From: an uncultured Bacteroidota bacterium | Lineage (GTDB): Bacteria; Bacteroidota; Bacteroidia; Chitinophagales; Chitinophagaceae | Reading direction: 5' to 3' | NCBI GenBank assembly: GCA_903887005.1 | Contig: CAISOH010000067.1 | Span: 1 to 64,000, forward strand | DNA length: 64,000 bases | Part shown: positions 39,586 to 47,846 of the stretch, piece after piece | Position numbering within the stretch: the first letter of the stretch is position 1 | Layout of the letters: each line of letters begins with the position of its first letter | The notes under the pieces: generated by a model | Database searches by the model: none | What the model was told of the DNA's origin: nothing | What the model saw: only the letters and a program-made list of their open reading frames with translations | Position numbers and translations under genes: made by a program

Positions 39586-39823
39586 GGAACATTGACAAAT
39601 AAATCCGGCAAGTTGGGCGGTTATTTTTTTCCAATAACCAAAGCTTTTTTTAATAGTCATAGCATATTCAATGGCCAAAGCTTTTGCGAAAGCATGTTAA
39701 TGAAGGCTATAGCGAAAGGCGCTTTCATAGTTCCTTTGCATAGTTTTTACTGACGCCCATATAAGAAATTGACTATTCCCCCAATACAACAATTGCCGTA
39801 TCTTTGCACGCAGTTTTCTGATA

Positions 39824-41440
39824 ATGGATGCATATAGAAGGGGTAGATTGAAAATCTGGGCGCCGTTTTTATTGCCACTGGTATTAACCCTTGGTATGGT
39901 TATCGGTTTTAAGCTGCGTGATTCTTTGCGTAGTAAACGCCGGCTGGATGAAATAATAGACCTCATTAAAGACAAATACGTTGACACAGTAAATAATAAA
40001 CTGCTTTATAAAGACGCCCTTGGCGGCATACTCAAATCTCTTGATCCCCATACTGTATTTATTCCTGTTGAAGAGGTGCAGGGCGTAAATGACGACCTTG
40101 ACGGTGGTTTCTCCGGCATAGGTGTTGAGTTTTCCATTATCCGCGATACCATAGAGGTAACCAATGTTATAGAAAATGGCCCTTCTGCACATGCCGGGGT
40201 GGAAACAGGCGACCAATTTATAAAAGTGGGTGATAGCCTTGTTGCAGGGATTAATATTACTTCAGGCCGTATTATTCGTTTGCTGAAAGGCCGGCAGCAC
40301 AGTGATATATTTGTTACCATCAGGCGCCCGGGAATTGATTCATTAAAGCATTTCCCGATTACCCGCGACATAATACCCATTTATAGTGTTGATGCGAGTA
40401 TCATGCTGGATAGTATTACCGGGTTTATTAAGATAAACCGGTTTAGCGCCACTACTTATGATGAATTCAGCACAGCGCTGAAAAAGCTGATGGCACAGGG
40501 TGCCAGCCGGCTGGTACTGGACCTTCGCGATAATCCGGGTGGATATTTAGATGCCGCCACATCCATTGCTGATAATTTCCTCGATGACAATAAACTGATT
40601 GTTTATACAAAGGGTTTACACGCGCCAAAAACCGAGTATAAAGCAGGCGAAAAAGGTGTGTTTGAAAGCGGGAGGCTGGCTGTTTTAGTGGATGAAGGTT
40701 CTGCATCTGCCAGTGAGATACTGGCAGGCTCAATCCAGGATTGGGACAGGGGCGTGATTTTAGGCAGGAGATCCTTTGGAAAAGGGCTGGTGCAAAAACA
40801 ATATGAATTGCCTGATGGATCTGCATTACGCCTTACCATAGCTAAATATTATACTCCATCCGGCCGCTGCATACAGCGCTCTTTCGCTAAAGGCAGGGAT
40901 GCTTATATGAATGACTATGAAAAAAGATTTGAAACCGGCGAACTTACCGGTAATGACAGCATTTCGCCAGGGGATACAATGCGTTACTATACCTCAAATC
41001 ACAGGCTGGTGTATGGCGGCGGCGGTATAAAGCCCGATGTGTATGTTCCTTATGATACATCTCATCTGTCATCCGGATTATATACAATGATATACAGCCC
41101 GGAAATGAAAGCGGCGATATGGGATTACTTCATACATAACCGGGCAAAGCTCAAATATAAGAGTATCGCGGATTTCATACAGCATTTTGACGGACAGGAA
41201 CAGGTAAAAGATAATTACCTTGCAATGCTTGAGCCTGCCATTCGTAAAAAGGTTATTAAAGAACTTTCCAAACCTGTAAATGATGATTACCTGTTACTTC
41301 AGGTAAAGGCACAGGTAGCGCGGTTCCTGTTCCGGGATAATGGATACTATGCCATAAGCCTGAAGGAAGATAATGTAGTGAATAAAGCACTTGAAGTATT
41401 GAACAGCGACCAGTATTCACAATTGATAAGCGGGAAGTGA
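39824..41440 (+). CDS. S41 family carboxy-terminal processing peptidase
   Basis: PDZ region DDLDGGFSGIGVEFSI; LVLDLRDNPGGYLDAA; LVDEGSASASEILAGSIQDWDRGVILGRRSFGKGLVQ. Confidence 0.93.
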   Translation: MDAYRRGRLKIWAPFLLPLVLTLGMVIGFKLRDSLRSKRRLDEIIDLIKDKYVDTVNNKLLYKDALGGILKSLDPHTVFIPVEEVQGVNDDLDGGFSGIGVEFSIIRDTIEVTNVIENGPSAHAGVETGDQFIKVGDSLVAGINITSGRIIRLLKGRQHSDIFVTIRRPGIDSLKHFPITRDIIPIYSVDASIMLDSITGFIKINRFSATTYDEFSTALKKLMAQGASRLVLDLRDNPGGYLDAATSIADNFLDDNKLIVYTKGLHAPKTEYKAGEKGVFESGRLAVLVDEGSASASEILAGSIQDWDRGVILGRRSFGKGLVQKQYELPDGSALRLTIAKYYTPSGRCIQRSFAKGRDAYMNDYEKRFETGELTGNDSISPGDTMRYYTSNHRLVYGGGGIKPDVYVPYDTSHLSSGLYTMIYSPEMKAAIWDYFIHNRAKLKYKSIADFIQHFDGQEQVKDNYLAMLEPAIRKKVIKELSKPVNDDYLLLQVKAQVARFLFRDNGYYAISLKEDNVVNKALEVLNSDQYSQLISGK

Positions 41441-41860
41441 GTCCAGCCACTTAATATTTTCCACATCGCAGGCGTCCGCGCAAAAAGTCTGGTGGCCATT
41501 GGTAAGCAGCCAGTAATTACTTTGTACAATGCGTTGGTAATTGAGTAACTGGTGCAGTGTTTTTTCAGAGACAGGCACTTCCGGCGCTTTACATTCCACC
41601 AGCATCCAGGGCTTATGATCGCGGCTATATACCACTATGTCAAATCGCTTGCTGAGATTACCTACAAGTATAGTTTTTTCAACTGCCAATAAAGAAGCGG
41701 GGTATTGCATCACGCAAGTTAAATATTGTATCATATACTGCCGCACATGCTCTTCCGGAGTAAGGATTATCCATTTTTTGCGGATAGGGTCAAAGACAGA
41801 TGTCTTATCATCTGTACGTTGTAGTTTTAATTGGATGTTGGAGAAGTTAAGGGAAATCAT
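41417..41860 (-). CDS. Type I restriction enzyme HsdR N-terminal-like domain protein (stand-alone)
   Basis: IRKKWIILTPEEHVRQYMIQYL...RFDIVVYSRDHKPWMLVECKAP; overlaps the S41 gene tail-to-tail by 24 nt. Confidence 0.8.
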   Translation of the reverse strand: MISLNFSNIQLKLQRTDDKTSVFDPIRKKWIILTPEEHVRQYMIQYLTCVMQYPASLLAVEKTILVGNLSKRFDIVVYSRDHKPWMLVECKAPEVPVSEKTLHQLLNYQRIVQSNYWLLTNGHQTFCADACDVENIKWLDSLPAYQL

Positions 41861-41977
41861 TTAATGTCAAAAGTATTAACTTTCTGATTATTAATTTTTT
41901 GATAAATCAATATTGTATGATCTCTGCTCACTTCCGCATTTCTCTTTTGACTAATGAAAACATCTTATCTTTAATCT

Positions 41978-42748
41978 ATGAAAACCAAAAAAGAGATTGT
42001 AGAAAACTGGCTGCCGAGATATACAGGGCAGGCGCTCAAAGATTTTGGTGAATACATACTACTATGCAACTTCAGCAATTATGTAACGCTTTTTGCCGAG
42101 ATGCATAAAGTGCCTGTTGTTGGTTTAGACAAACCTATGCAATGCGCTACTGCTGCGGATATTACTATCATAAACTTTGGTATGGGCAGCCCCGGCGCGG
42201 CAACAATGATGGATTTGCTTTCCGCCATCACTCCCAAGGCTGTTCTGTTTCTTGGTAAGTGCGGTGGGCTGAAAAAGAAAAATAAAGTGGGAGACCTGAT
42301 CCTGCCAATCGCAGCAATAAGAGGCGATGGTACCAGTAATGATTATTTTCCGCCTGAGGTGCCTGCATTACCCTCATTTGCATTGCAAAAAGCTATTTCC
42401 ACCACCATCCGCGACTATAAACGCGATTATTGGACCGGCACTGTATATACCACCAACCGGCGCGTATGGGAACATGATGAAGTATTCAAAACATACCTGA
42501 GAAAAATACGCGCGATGGCGATAGACATGGAGACCGCAACCATATTTACTACCGGCTTTTTTAATAAAATACCCACCGGCGCATTGCTGCTTGTATCAGA
42601 CCAGCCCATGGTGCCGGAAGGTATAAAAACAACGGACAGTGATACCCTCGTTACAAAAAATTACCTCGAAACACACCTCCAGATAGGCATAGATTCATTA
42701 AAGCAACTGATAAACCAGGGGCTTACAGTAAAGCACCTGAAATTTTAA
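41978..42748 (+). CDS. amn: AMP nucleosidase
   Basis: IINFGMGSPGAATMMDLLSAITPKAVLFLGKCGGL; AIDMETATIFTTGFFNKIPTGALLLVSDQP. Confidence 0.9.
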   Translation: MKTKKEIVENWLPRYTGQALKDFGEYILLCNFSNYVTLFAEMHKVPVVGLDKPMQCATAADITIINFGMGSPGAATMMDLLSAITPKAVLFLGKCGGLKKKNKVGDLILPIAAIRGDGTSNDYFPPEVPALPSFALQKAISTTIRDYKRDYWTGTVYTTNRRVWEHDEVFKTYLRKIRAMAIDMETATIFTTGFFNKIPTGALLLVSDQPMVPEGIKTTDSDTLVTKNYLETHLQIGIDSLKQLINQGLTVKHLKF

Positions 42749-44439
42749 TGCCCGGGGAAAATACCATATTGTCAGTAAGTGGCCTGAGGGTAACATTCAC
42801 AGGTAAAGAAACATTTACTGCGGTCAATAATATTTCCTTCACACTAAGTAAGGGCAAGACGCTCGCAATAGTAGGTGAAAGTGGTTCAGGGAAATCACTG
42901 ACTGCTCTTGCATTGATGGGCTTGTTGCCAAATACGGCAGTTCTTCAGGGAGATTTACTGCTGACTGCAAACGGTATTGGATCACAACTCACGGATCATA
43001 ACTTACAGATAATAAGAGGCAGAGATATCGGGATGGTATTCCAGGAGCCAATGAGTTCGCTGAACCCTGTTATGAAGATTGGCAAACAACTTGCAGAAGC
43101 GATACTTACCCACCAGAAAATCACAAATACCGCAGGTAAGCAGCTTGCCATAGACTGGCTGGATAAAGTGCATTTGCCTGAACCCGAGAAAATGTATGAC
43201 CGATATCCGCACCAGCTGTCAGGCGGACAAAAACAGCGGGTGATGATAGCTATGGCGATGTGCAATCATCCTGCCCTGCTGATAGCGGATGAACCTACAA
43301 CCGCATTGGATGTTACTGTGCAACAGGAGATAATGCGGCTGATGCATTTTTTGCAGCAGGAGCATCAGTCGGCCATGATATTCATTACTCACGACCTTGC
43401 GCTTGCTGCAACGATTGCCGATGAGGTGCTGGTAATGTATAAAGGAGAAATGATGGAGTACGGCCCTGCATTACAAGTATTGAAAAAACCTCAGCACCCA
43501 TATACGCAGGCATTACTGGCTTGTAAGCCTTCCCCAGATAAAAAGGGTTATCGGCTGCCCATAGTTGCAGACTTTTTGGAAACGGATAAAATACAACAGC
43601 TGCCTGTAATACAAGTTCAGGCAACTTCTACTCAGGTTCACTCATCAACGCCTGAAACATTGCTCACTGTCAATAATCTGCGGATATGGTTTACGGAACA
43701 CAAAAGCCTGATGGGCAAGCCACTTAGTTATTTTAAGGCGGTTGATGATGTTTCATTCAAAATTAATAAAGGTGAAGTGATGGGGTTAGTGGGAGAAAGC
43801 GGCTGTGGTAAAAGTACATTAAGCCGTGCGCTCGTGGGATTGTTGCCAGCTCATAGCGGAGAAATACAGTTTAATGGGGAAGACCTTGTGAAGATACCAG
43901 CTAAAGAATGGAACAGGATAAGGCGGCAGATACAAATGATCTTCCAGGATCCCTACTCGTCACTTAATCCCCGCATGACGATCGGAGATATGCTTGCAGA
44001 GCCGATGATGGTACACGATATGGTTGCTAAAAATGAAATGCGTAGAGAAGCACTGCGGTTGCTCGACCTGGTACAACTGCCAGCAGATTCTTTCCATCGT
44101 TATCCCCACCAGTTTTCAGGCGGCCAGCGGCAACGGATAGGGATTGCCCGGGCCCTTGCGCTGCGGCCTCAATTGCTGATATGCGATGAAAGTGTTTCCG
44201 CGCTTGATGTAAGCATACAGGCGCAGATACTGAACCTGCTCAAAGACCTGCAGCAGGAATTTCAACTTACCTATCTCTTTATTTCCCACGACCTTTCCGT
44301 TGTTCATTACATCAGTGATCGGGTAATGGTGATGCATAACGGAAAGATAGTGGAGAGCGGAGATGCAGAGCAGGTGCTGATGCGGCCACAGGATGCATAT
44401 ACGAAGACACTGATTGAAGCAATACCTGAACGTTTTTAA
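42748..44439 (+). CDS. ABC transporter ATP-binding protein, fused two-ATPase dipeptide/oligopeptide type
   Basis: Two Walker A sites (GESGSGKS, GESGCGKS) and two signature motifs (LSGGQKQRVMIA, FSGGQRQRIGIA). Confidence 0.92.
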   Translation: MPGENTILSVSGLRVTFTGKETFTAVNNISFTLSKGKTLAIVGESGSGKSLTALALMGLLPNTAVLQGDLLLTANGIGSQLTDHNLQIIRGRDIGMVFQEPMSSLNPVMKIGKQLAEAILTHQKITNTAGKQLAIDWLDKVHLPEPEKMYDRYPHQLSGGQKQRVMIAMAMCNHPALLIADEPTTALDVTVQQEIMRLMHFLQQEHQSAMIFITHDLALAATIADEVLVMYKGEMMEYGPALQVLKKPQHPYTQALLACKPSPDKKGYRLPIVADFLETDKIQQLPVIQVQATSTQVHSSTPETLLTVNNLRIWFTEHKSLMGKPLSYFKAVDDVSFKINKGEVMGLVGESGCGKSTLSRALVGLLPAHSGEIQFNGEDLVKIPAKEWNRIRRQIQMIFQDPYSSLNPRMTIGDMLAEPMMVHDMVAKNEMRREALRLLDLVQLPADSFHRYPHQFSGGQRQRIGIARALALRPQLLICDESVSALDVSIQAQILNLLKDLQQEFQLTYLFISHDLSVVHYISDRVMVMHNGKIVESGDAEQVLMRPQDAYTKTLIEAIPERF

Positions 44440-44473
44440 TAAAGGGCAGATTTTTGCCCTCAAAAGTATTATT

Positions 44474-44875
44474 ATGATACAACACATACAGCTTACGGAA
44501 ATTATCCTTTACGTCAGCGACCAGGAAAAAAGTAAAGAGTTTTACGAACACATTTTTCGTGCGAAAGCGGACCTGCATGTTCCCGGAATGACAGAGTTTA
44601 TGATTTCAGGCAATTGTAAATTAGGGCTTATGCCCGAGGCTGGAATAGCTAAACTTCTTACCGGCAAAACACCGCATCCTGCAACAGGCAATGGAATACC
44701 GAGGTGCGAGTTGTACTTATACGTTGATGACATCGCATATGAGTTTGAAAATGCGCTGGAAAATGACGCAAAACTTATACAACCGGTTACCAATATGGAC
44801 TGGGGAGACTGCGTTTGTTATTTTTCAGACCCGGATGGGCATATTATTGCATTTGCCCAAAAGATTATGCAATAG
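44474..44875 (+). CDS. VOC (glyoxalase/bleomycin-resistance-like) family protein
   Basis: IQLTEIILYVSDQEKSKEFYEHIFRAK...DWGDCVCYFSDPDGHIIAFAQ. Confidence 0.85.
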   Translation: MIQHIQLTEIILYVSDQEKSKEFYEHIFRAKADLHVPGMTEFMISGNCKLGLMPEAGIAKLLTGKTPHPATGNGIPRCELYLYVDDIAYEFENALENDAKLIQPVTNMDWGDCVCYFSDPDGHIIAFAQKIMQ

Positions 44876-44948
44876 GTTTTCAAATGTGGTTCTTTGATTT
44901 CTTTGTGTGAATTTTTTATCAATGAAAGCAATATCGATTTTCCACTAT

Positions 44949-45350
44949 CTAATGCCTGAACAGTTTTAATTCTGTAATGAATTTGTAATCCTTGGTATTA
45001 TAGGTGAATAGCTCTAAATCCGATTCGATAGCTGTTGCTGCAATTAGCCCATCGGGGATTGCAAGGTTATGACTCAACGAATATACCTGTATCAGTGAAA
45101 TTGCTTTGTAAGTGATATAATGATCGATTGGAATAATGTTAAACCGCTCAATATTCTTATTGATTTTTACCAATTCAATTTTGTTTATTGCACCACGGAC
45201 CAGTTCCATTTTTGTGATGGCCGAAATACAAACATTGTCAAGGCCGATCTCTTCTTCAAGAGCTGATTTAGTTGACATATACCGGATATTGGCCCTGTCT
45301 AAATAGTCAATCATGACATCGGTATCACAAATTATTTGTGTCGCTGCCAT
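44949..45350 (-). CDS. PIN-domain (VapC-like) toxin
   Basis: IICDTDVMIDYLDR; ISAITKMELVRGA; IPDGLIAATAIESDLELFTYNTKDY. Confidence 0.88.
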   Translation of the reverse strand: MAATQIICDTDVMIDYLDRANIRYMSTKSALEEEIGLDNVCISAITKMELVRGAINKIELVKINKNIERFNIIPIDHYITYKAISLIQVYSLSHNLAIPDGLIAATAIESDLELFTYNTKDYKFITELKLFRH

Positions 45351-45592
45351 GCTTCCTTTCTTAATTCTTTAGCATCAATATTTTTTCCCGTAAACACATC
45401 ACTCATCTCAGAGATATCTATCGAAGAATCACCACGTACAACAGTTACCCCATTAATGGTAAAAGTGTTATCAGGAAGTTTGTCCTTCTTTTTAGTTTTT
45501 GGCTTTGAAATGATAAAGTCAAAATACTTTGAAAGGTCTTTTAAAGCTTCCAGTGTTTTCGGGTTTTTATATGTTATGGTAACTTCCGGCAT
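45332..45592 (-). CDS. Putative antitoxin partner of the PIN toxin
   Basis: Small charged protein directly upstream of the PIN gene, overlapping it by 19 nt; start placed at MPEVTITYKNPKTLEALKDL. Confidence 0.7.
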   Translation of the reverse strand: MPEVTITYKNPKTLEALKDLSKYFDFIISKPKTKKKDKLPDNTFTINGVTVVRGDSSIDISEMSDVFTGKNIDAKELRKEAWQRHK

Positions 45593-45679
45593 TTCCTGGT
45601 ATTTTTTTACAAAGATAAGCACTTTATATATTACCTCGCAGAGTTCCTGTAAAAACTGTAATTTCGGCCTTTCGCAGTT

Positions 45680-46237
45680 ATGAGGCAATTTCTGACACTA
45701 CTCTTTTTATCACTCCTTTGCTTTTCTTCCTGCAAGAGAAAGCAGGCTGATATTCTTGCGGATATCAGGAAGAATTACACGGAAATAAACAATAATCTTA
45801 AGGACTATACCCGCAAGCAGGTGGATGACATAACATCAGCCATTAACGGATCTATTACAGGGTATTACCGCGATGATGAGATAAAGAAAATTAATTCAGA
45901 ACATTATTCTGATACCTGCAGGACATTTTCAGAATATTATTTTGATGACGGCATGTTGATATTTATCATCAGGCAGAATTACGTTTATAATAAACCCAGA
46001 ACCTATACCGAAGAAAAGGCAAAAGCAAATAATGATAGTGTTTGGTATGATGATAAAAAAACCAGGCTGGAAATAAGCAGGTTTTATTTCGACAAGAATA
46101 AGCTCATCAAATGGCTTAACCCGGATAATATAGATATCCCCGTCAATACTGCGGAGTTTATCAATATGCAATCAGCGTTATGGGCGGAAACAGTAATCCT
46201 TATCAAACAGTTGAAGGAGCAAACCCCAAACCCCTAA
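45680..46237 (+). CDS. Hypothetical lipoprotein
   Basis: FLSLLCFSSCKRKQ lipobox. Confidence 0.65.
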   Translation: MRQFLTLLFLSLLCFSSCKRKQADILADIRKNYTEINNNLKDYTRKQVDDITSAINGSITGYYRDDEIKKINSEHYSDTCRTFSEYYFDDGMLIFIIRQNYVYNKPRTYTEEKAKANNDSVWYDDKKTRLEISRFYFDKNKLIKWLNPDNIDIPVNTAEFINMQSALWAETVILIKQLKEQTPNP

Positions 46238-46426
46238 AACCCCCAGCCCCTGAAGGGGAGCTTCTCCTCGTTTTCTGCTTGCATATTTAAATTTATAGCA
46301 ATACTTTGGCGCCTCTTTAGATTTGTGTACAAATATTATCTCCACTTTTAGGGAATGTTGTTTTTTTTCTTACCGCTAAATGTGGTAATTTTGCCGCGAT
46401 TTATATCATTTTTATTTTAAATTAAT

Positions 46427-47308
46427 ATGTCGGGACAACTTAAAGAAGTACGTAATCGTATAAAATCAGTAACGTCAACCCAGCAGATAACCAAGGCTAT
46501 GAAGATGGTGAGCGCTGCCAAACTGCGCCGCGCACAGGACGCCATCATACAGATGCGCCCATATTCCAGAAAGATGCAGGAAATGCTGGGTAATATAGTC
46601 AGTGGTTCTTCATCTGACGCAAATATGCCGTTGGCAGATGAGCGCCCGGCCGAGCGCATACTGATGATACCTATTACCAGCGACCGCGGCCTTTGCGGAG
46701 GCTACAATGCCTATGTTATCAAGCTTACCCGCGAGATCATCACTACTAAATATGCAGCCCAGCATGCCAAAAAGAATGTAACTATTCTGCCTCTCGGCAA
46801 AAAAGGTTATGAATACTTCCTGCGAAACAATTACAAAGTGGTGGACAACTACTGGAATATATTTGCAGACCTTAGTTTTGATAATGTGCGCAAGGCGGCA
46901 GTATATGCCCAGCAAGCTTTTTTGAATAAGGAATATGACCGTGTGGAACTGGTATATAGCCAGTTTAAAAATGCCGGTACACAGATTTTTACAGCCGAGC
47001 CATACCTGCCGATACCCAAAGCAGAGAAAAAGAAAGGCGCCAAAAGCTCCGACTTTATTTTTGAACCTTCCATGGGCGTGCTGCTGCAGGAACTGATGCC
47101 TAAAATACTGAATACTCAGGTATTTAAGGCTATATTAGACGCTAACGCTTCTGAGCATGGCGCTCGCATGACTGCTATGGATAAAGCGAGTGAGAATGCC
47201 AACGACCTGCTGAAATCGCTGAAAATCAGCTATAACCGTGCCCGCCAGGCTGCCATTACTACCGAACTTACAGAAATAGTGAGTGGTGCAGCTGCATTGC
47301 AAGGATAG
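46427..47308 (+). CDS. atpG: ATP synthase F1 gamma subunit
   Basis: LKEVRNRIKSVTSTQQITKAMKMVSAAKLRRAQ; C-term MTAMDKASENANDLLKSLKISYNRARQAAITTELTEIVSGAAAL. Confidence 0.96.
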   Translation: MSGQLKEVRNRIKSVTSTQQITKAMKMVSAAKLRRAQDAIIQMRPYSRKMQEMLGNIVSGSSSDANMPLADERPAERILMIPITSDRGLCGGYNAYVIKLTREIITTKYAAQHAKKNVTILPLGKKGYEYFLRNNYKVVDNYWNIFADLSFDNVRKAAVYAQQAFLNKEYDRVELVYSQFKNAGTQIFTAEPYLPIPKAEKKKGAKSSDFIFEPSMGVLLQELMPKILNTQVFKAILDANASEHGARMTAMDKASENANDLLKSLKISYNRARQAAITTELTEIVSGAAALQG

Positions 47309-47366
47309 TTTTTTTGTGAAATTTGACTTGGAGGCCCAATTTGTTTAAGCCCCCGTTTCTATATTT

Positions 47367-47392
47367 AAAAGCCTCGTGAAAGCGGGGCTTTT
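47367..47392. terminator. Bidirectional-type terminator after atpG
   Basis: AAAAGCC...GGCTTTT hairpin. Confidence 0.75.
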
Positions 47393-47410
47393 GAGATCCC
47401 TTAAGGCTTC

Positions 47411-47450
47411 CGAACCCAAGACCCTCCCGTTAAAACCGGGATGTTCTACG
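47411..47450 (-). pseudogene. tRNA-Lys-like fragment (anticodon arm plus part of T arm) overlapping the GIY-YIG stop
   Basis: Minus strand cgtagaacatcccggttttaacgggagggtcttgggttcg, then gaagcc with a 9-nt deletion relative to the intact tRNA at 51502..51574. Confidence 0.75.
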
Positions 47451-47682
47451 CTTTTTCAATCATTTGTTCAATGTATTTGCGGGATTTCCTGTTCTTTATT
47501 TCAGGTTCCCTTCTCTTCGCATCCGGTAAAGAATCAAATTGTTCCGTATATTTTAATTCCCACGGAATTCCGGTTGATGTAAAAGTAGAATGGCCAATAT
47601 TATGCTCATACAATCTTCTTTCAAGATTGGTACATGCACCAACATAATACTTGTTTACCCTGGCTGAATAAATGATATACAC
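47446..47682 (-). CDS. GIY-YIG nuclease family protein, copy 1 (ancestral ATG lost; GTG start only)
   Basis: YIIYSARVNKYYVGACTNLERRLYEHNIGHSTFTSTGIPWELKYTEQF; upstream codon AAG where copy 2 has ATG. Confidence 0.88.
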   Translation of the reverse strand: MYIIYSARVNKYYVGACTNLERRLYEHNIGHSTFTSTGIPWELKYTEQFDSLPDAKRREPEIKNRKSRKYIEQMIEKA

Positions 47683-47697
47683 AAATGCCTTAAAGCA

Positions 47698-47727
47698 AAA
47701 AAGCCTCTTAAAGATAGAAAGCTTTTT
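47698..47727. terminator. tRNA-associated terminator-like hairpin (region 1)
   Basis: AAAAAGC...GCTTTTT; same position relative to tRNA 3' end as hairpins at 51113..51142 and 51458..51489. Confidence 0.65.
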
Positions 47728-47737
47728 GTTTCAAAAG

Positions 47738-47768
47738 TGGCTTCGTTGGGACTCGAACCCAAAACCCT
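47738..47768 (-). pseudogene. tRNA-Lys 3'-end fragment
   Basis: Minus strand ...gggttttgggttcgagtcccaacgaagcca; 5' half absent. Confidence 0.8.
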
Positions 47769-47846
47769 GTTCCACAGTTTATCCACAATTTTAATGACGT
47801 TGCAATTATCCTCCCTGTAAATAAATAGATTTGCAGCCCGCACCAG

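Noticed and set aside
47779-47787. Exact TTATCCACA DnaA-box-like 9-mer next to a tRNA fragment
   Set aside because: Single 9-mer in AT-rich DNA with no cluster or origin-associated genes nearby; probably chance.
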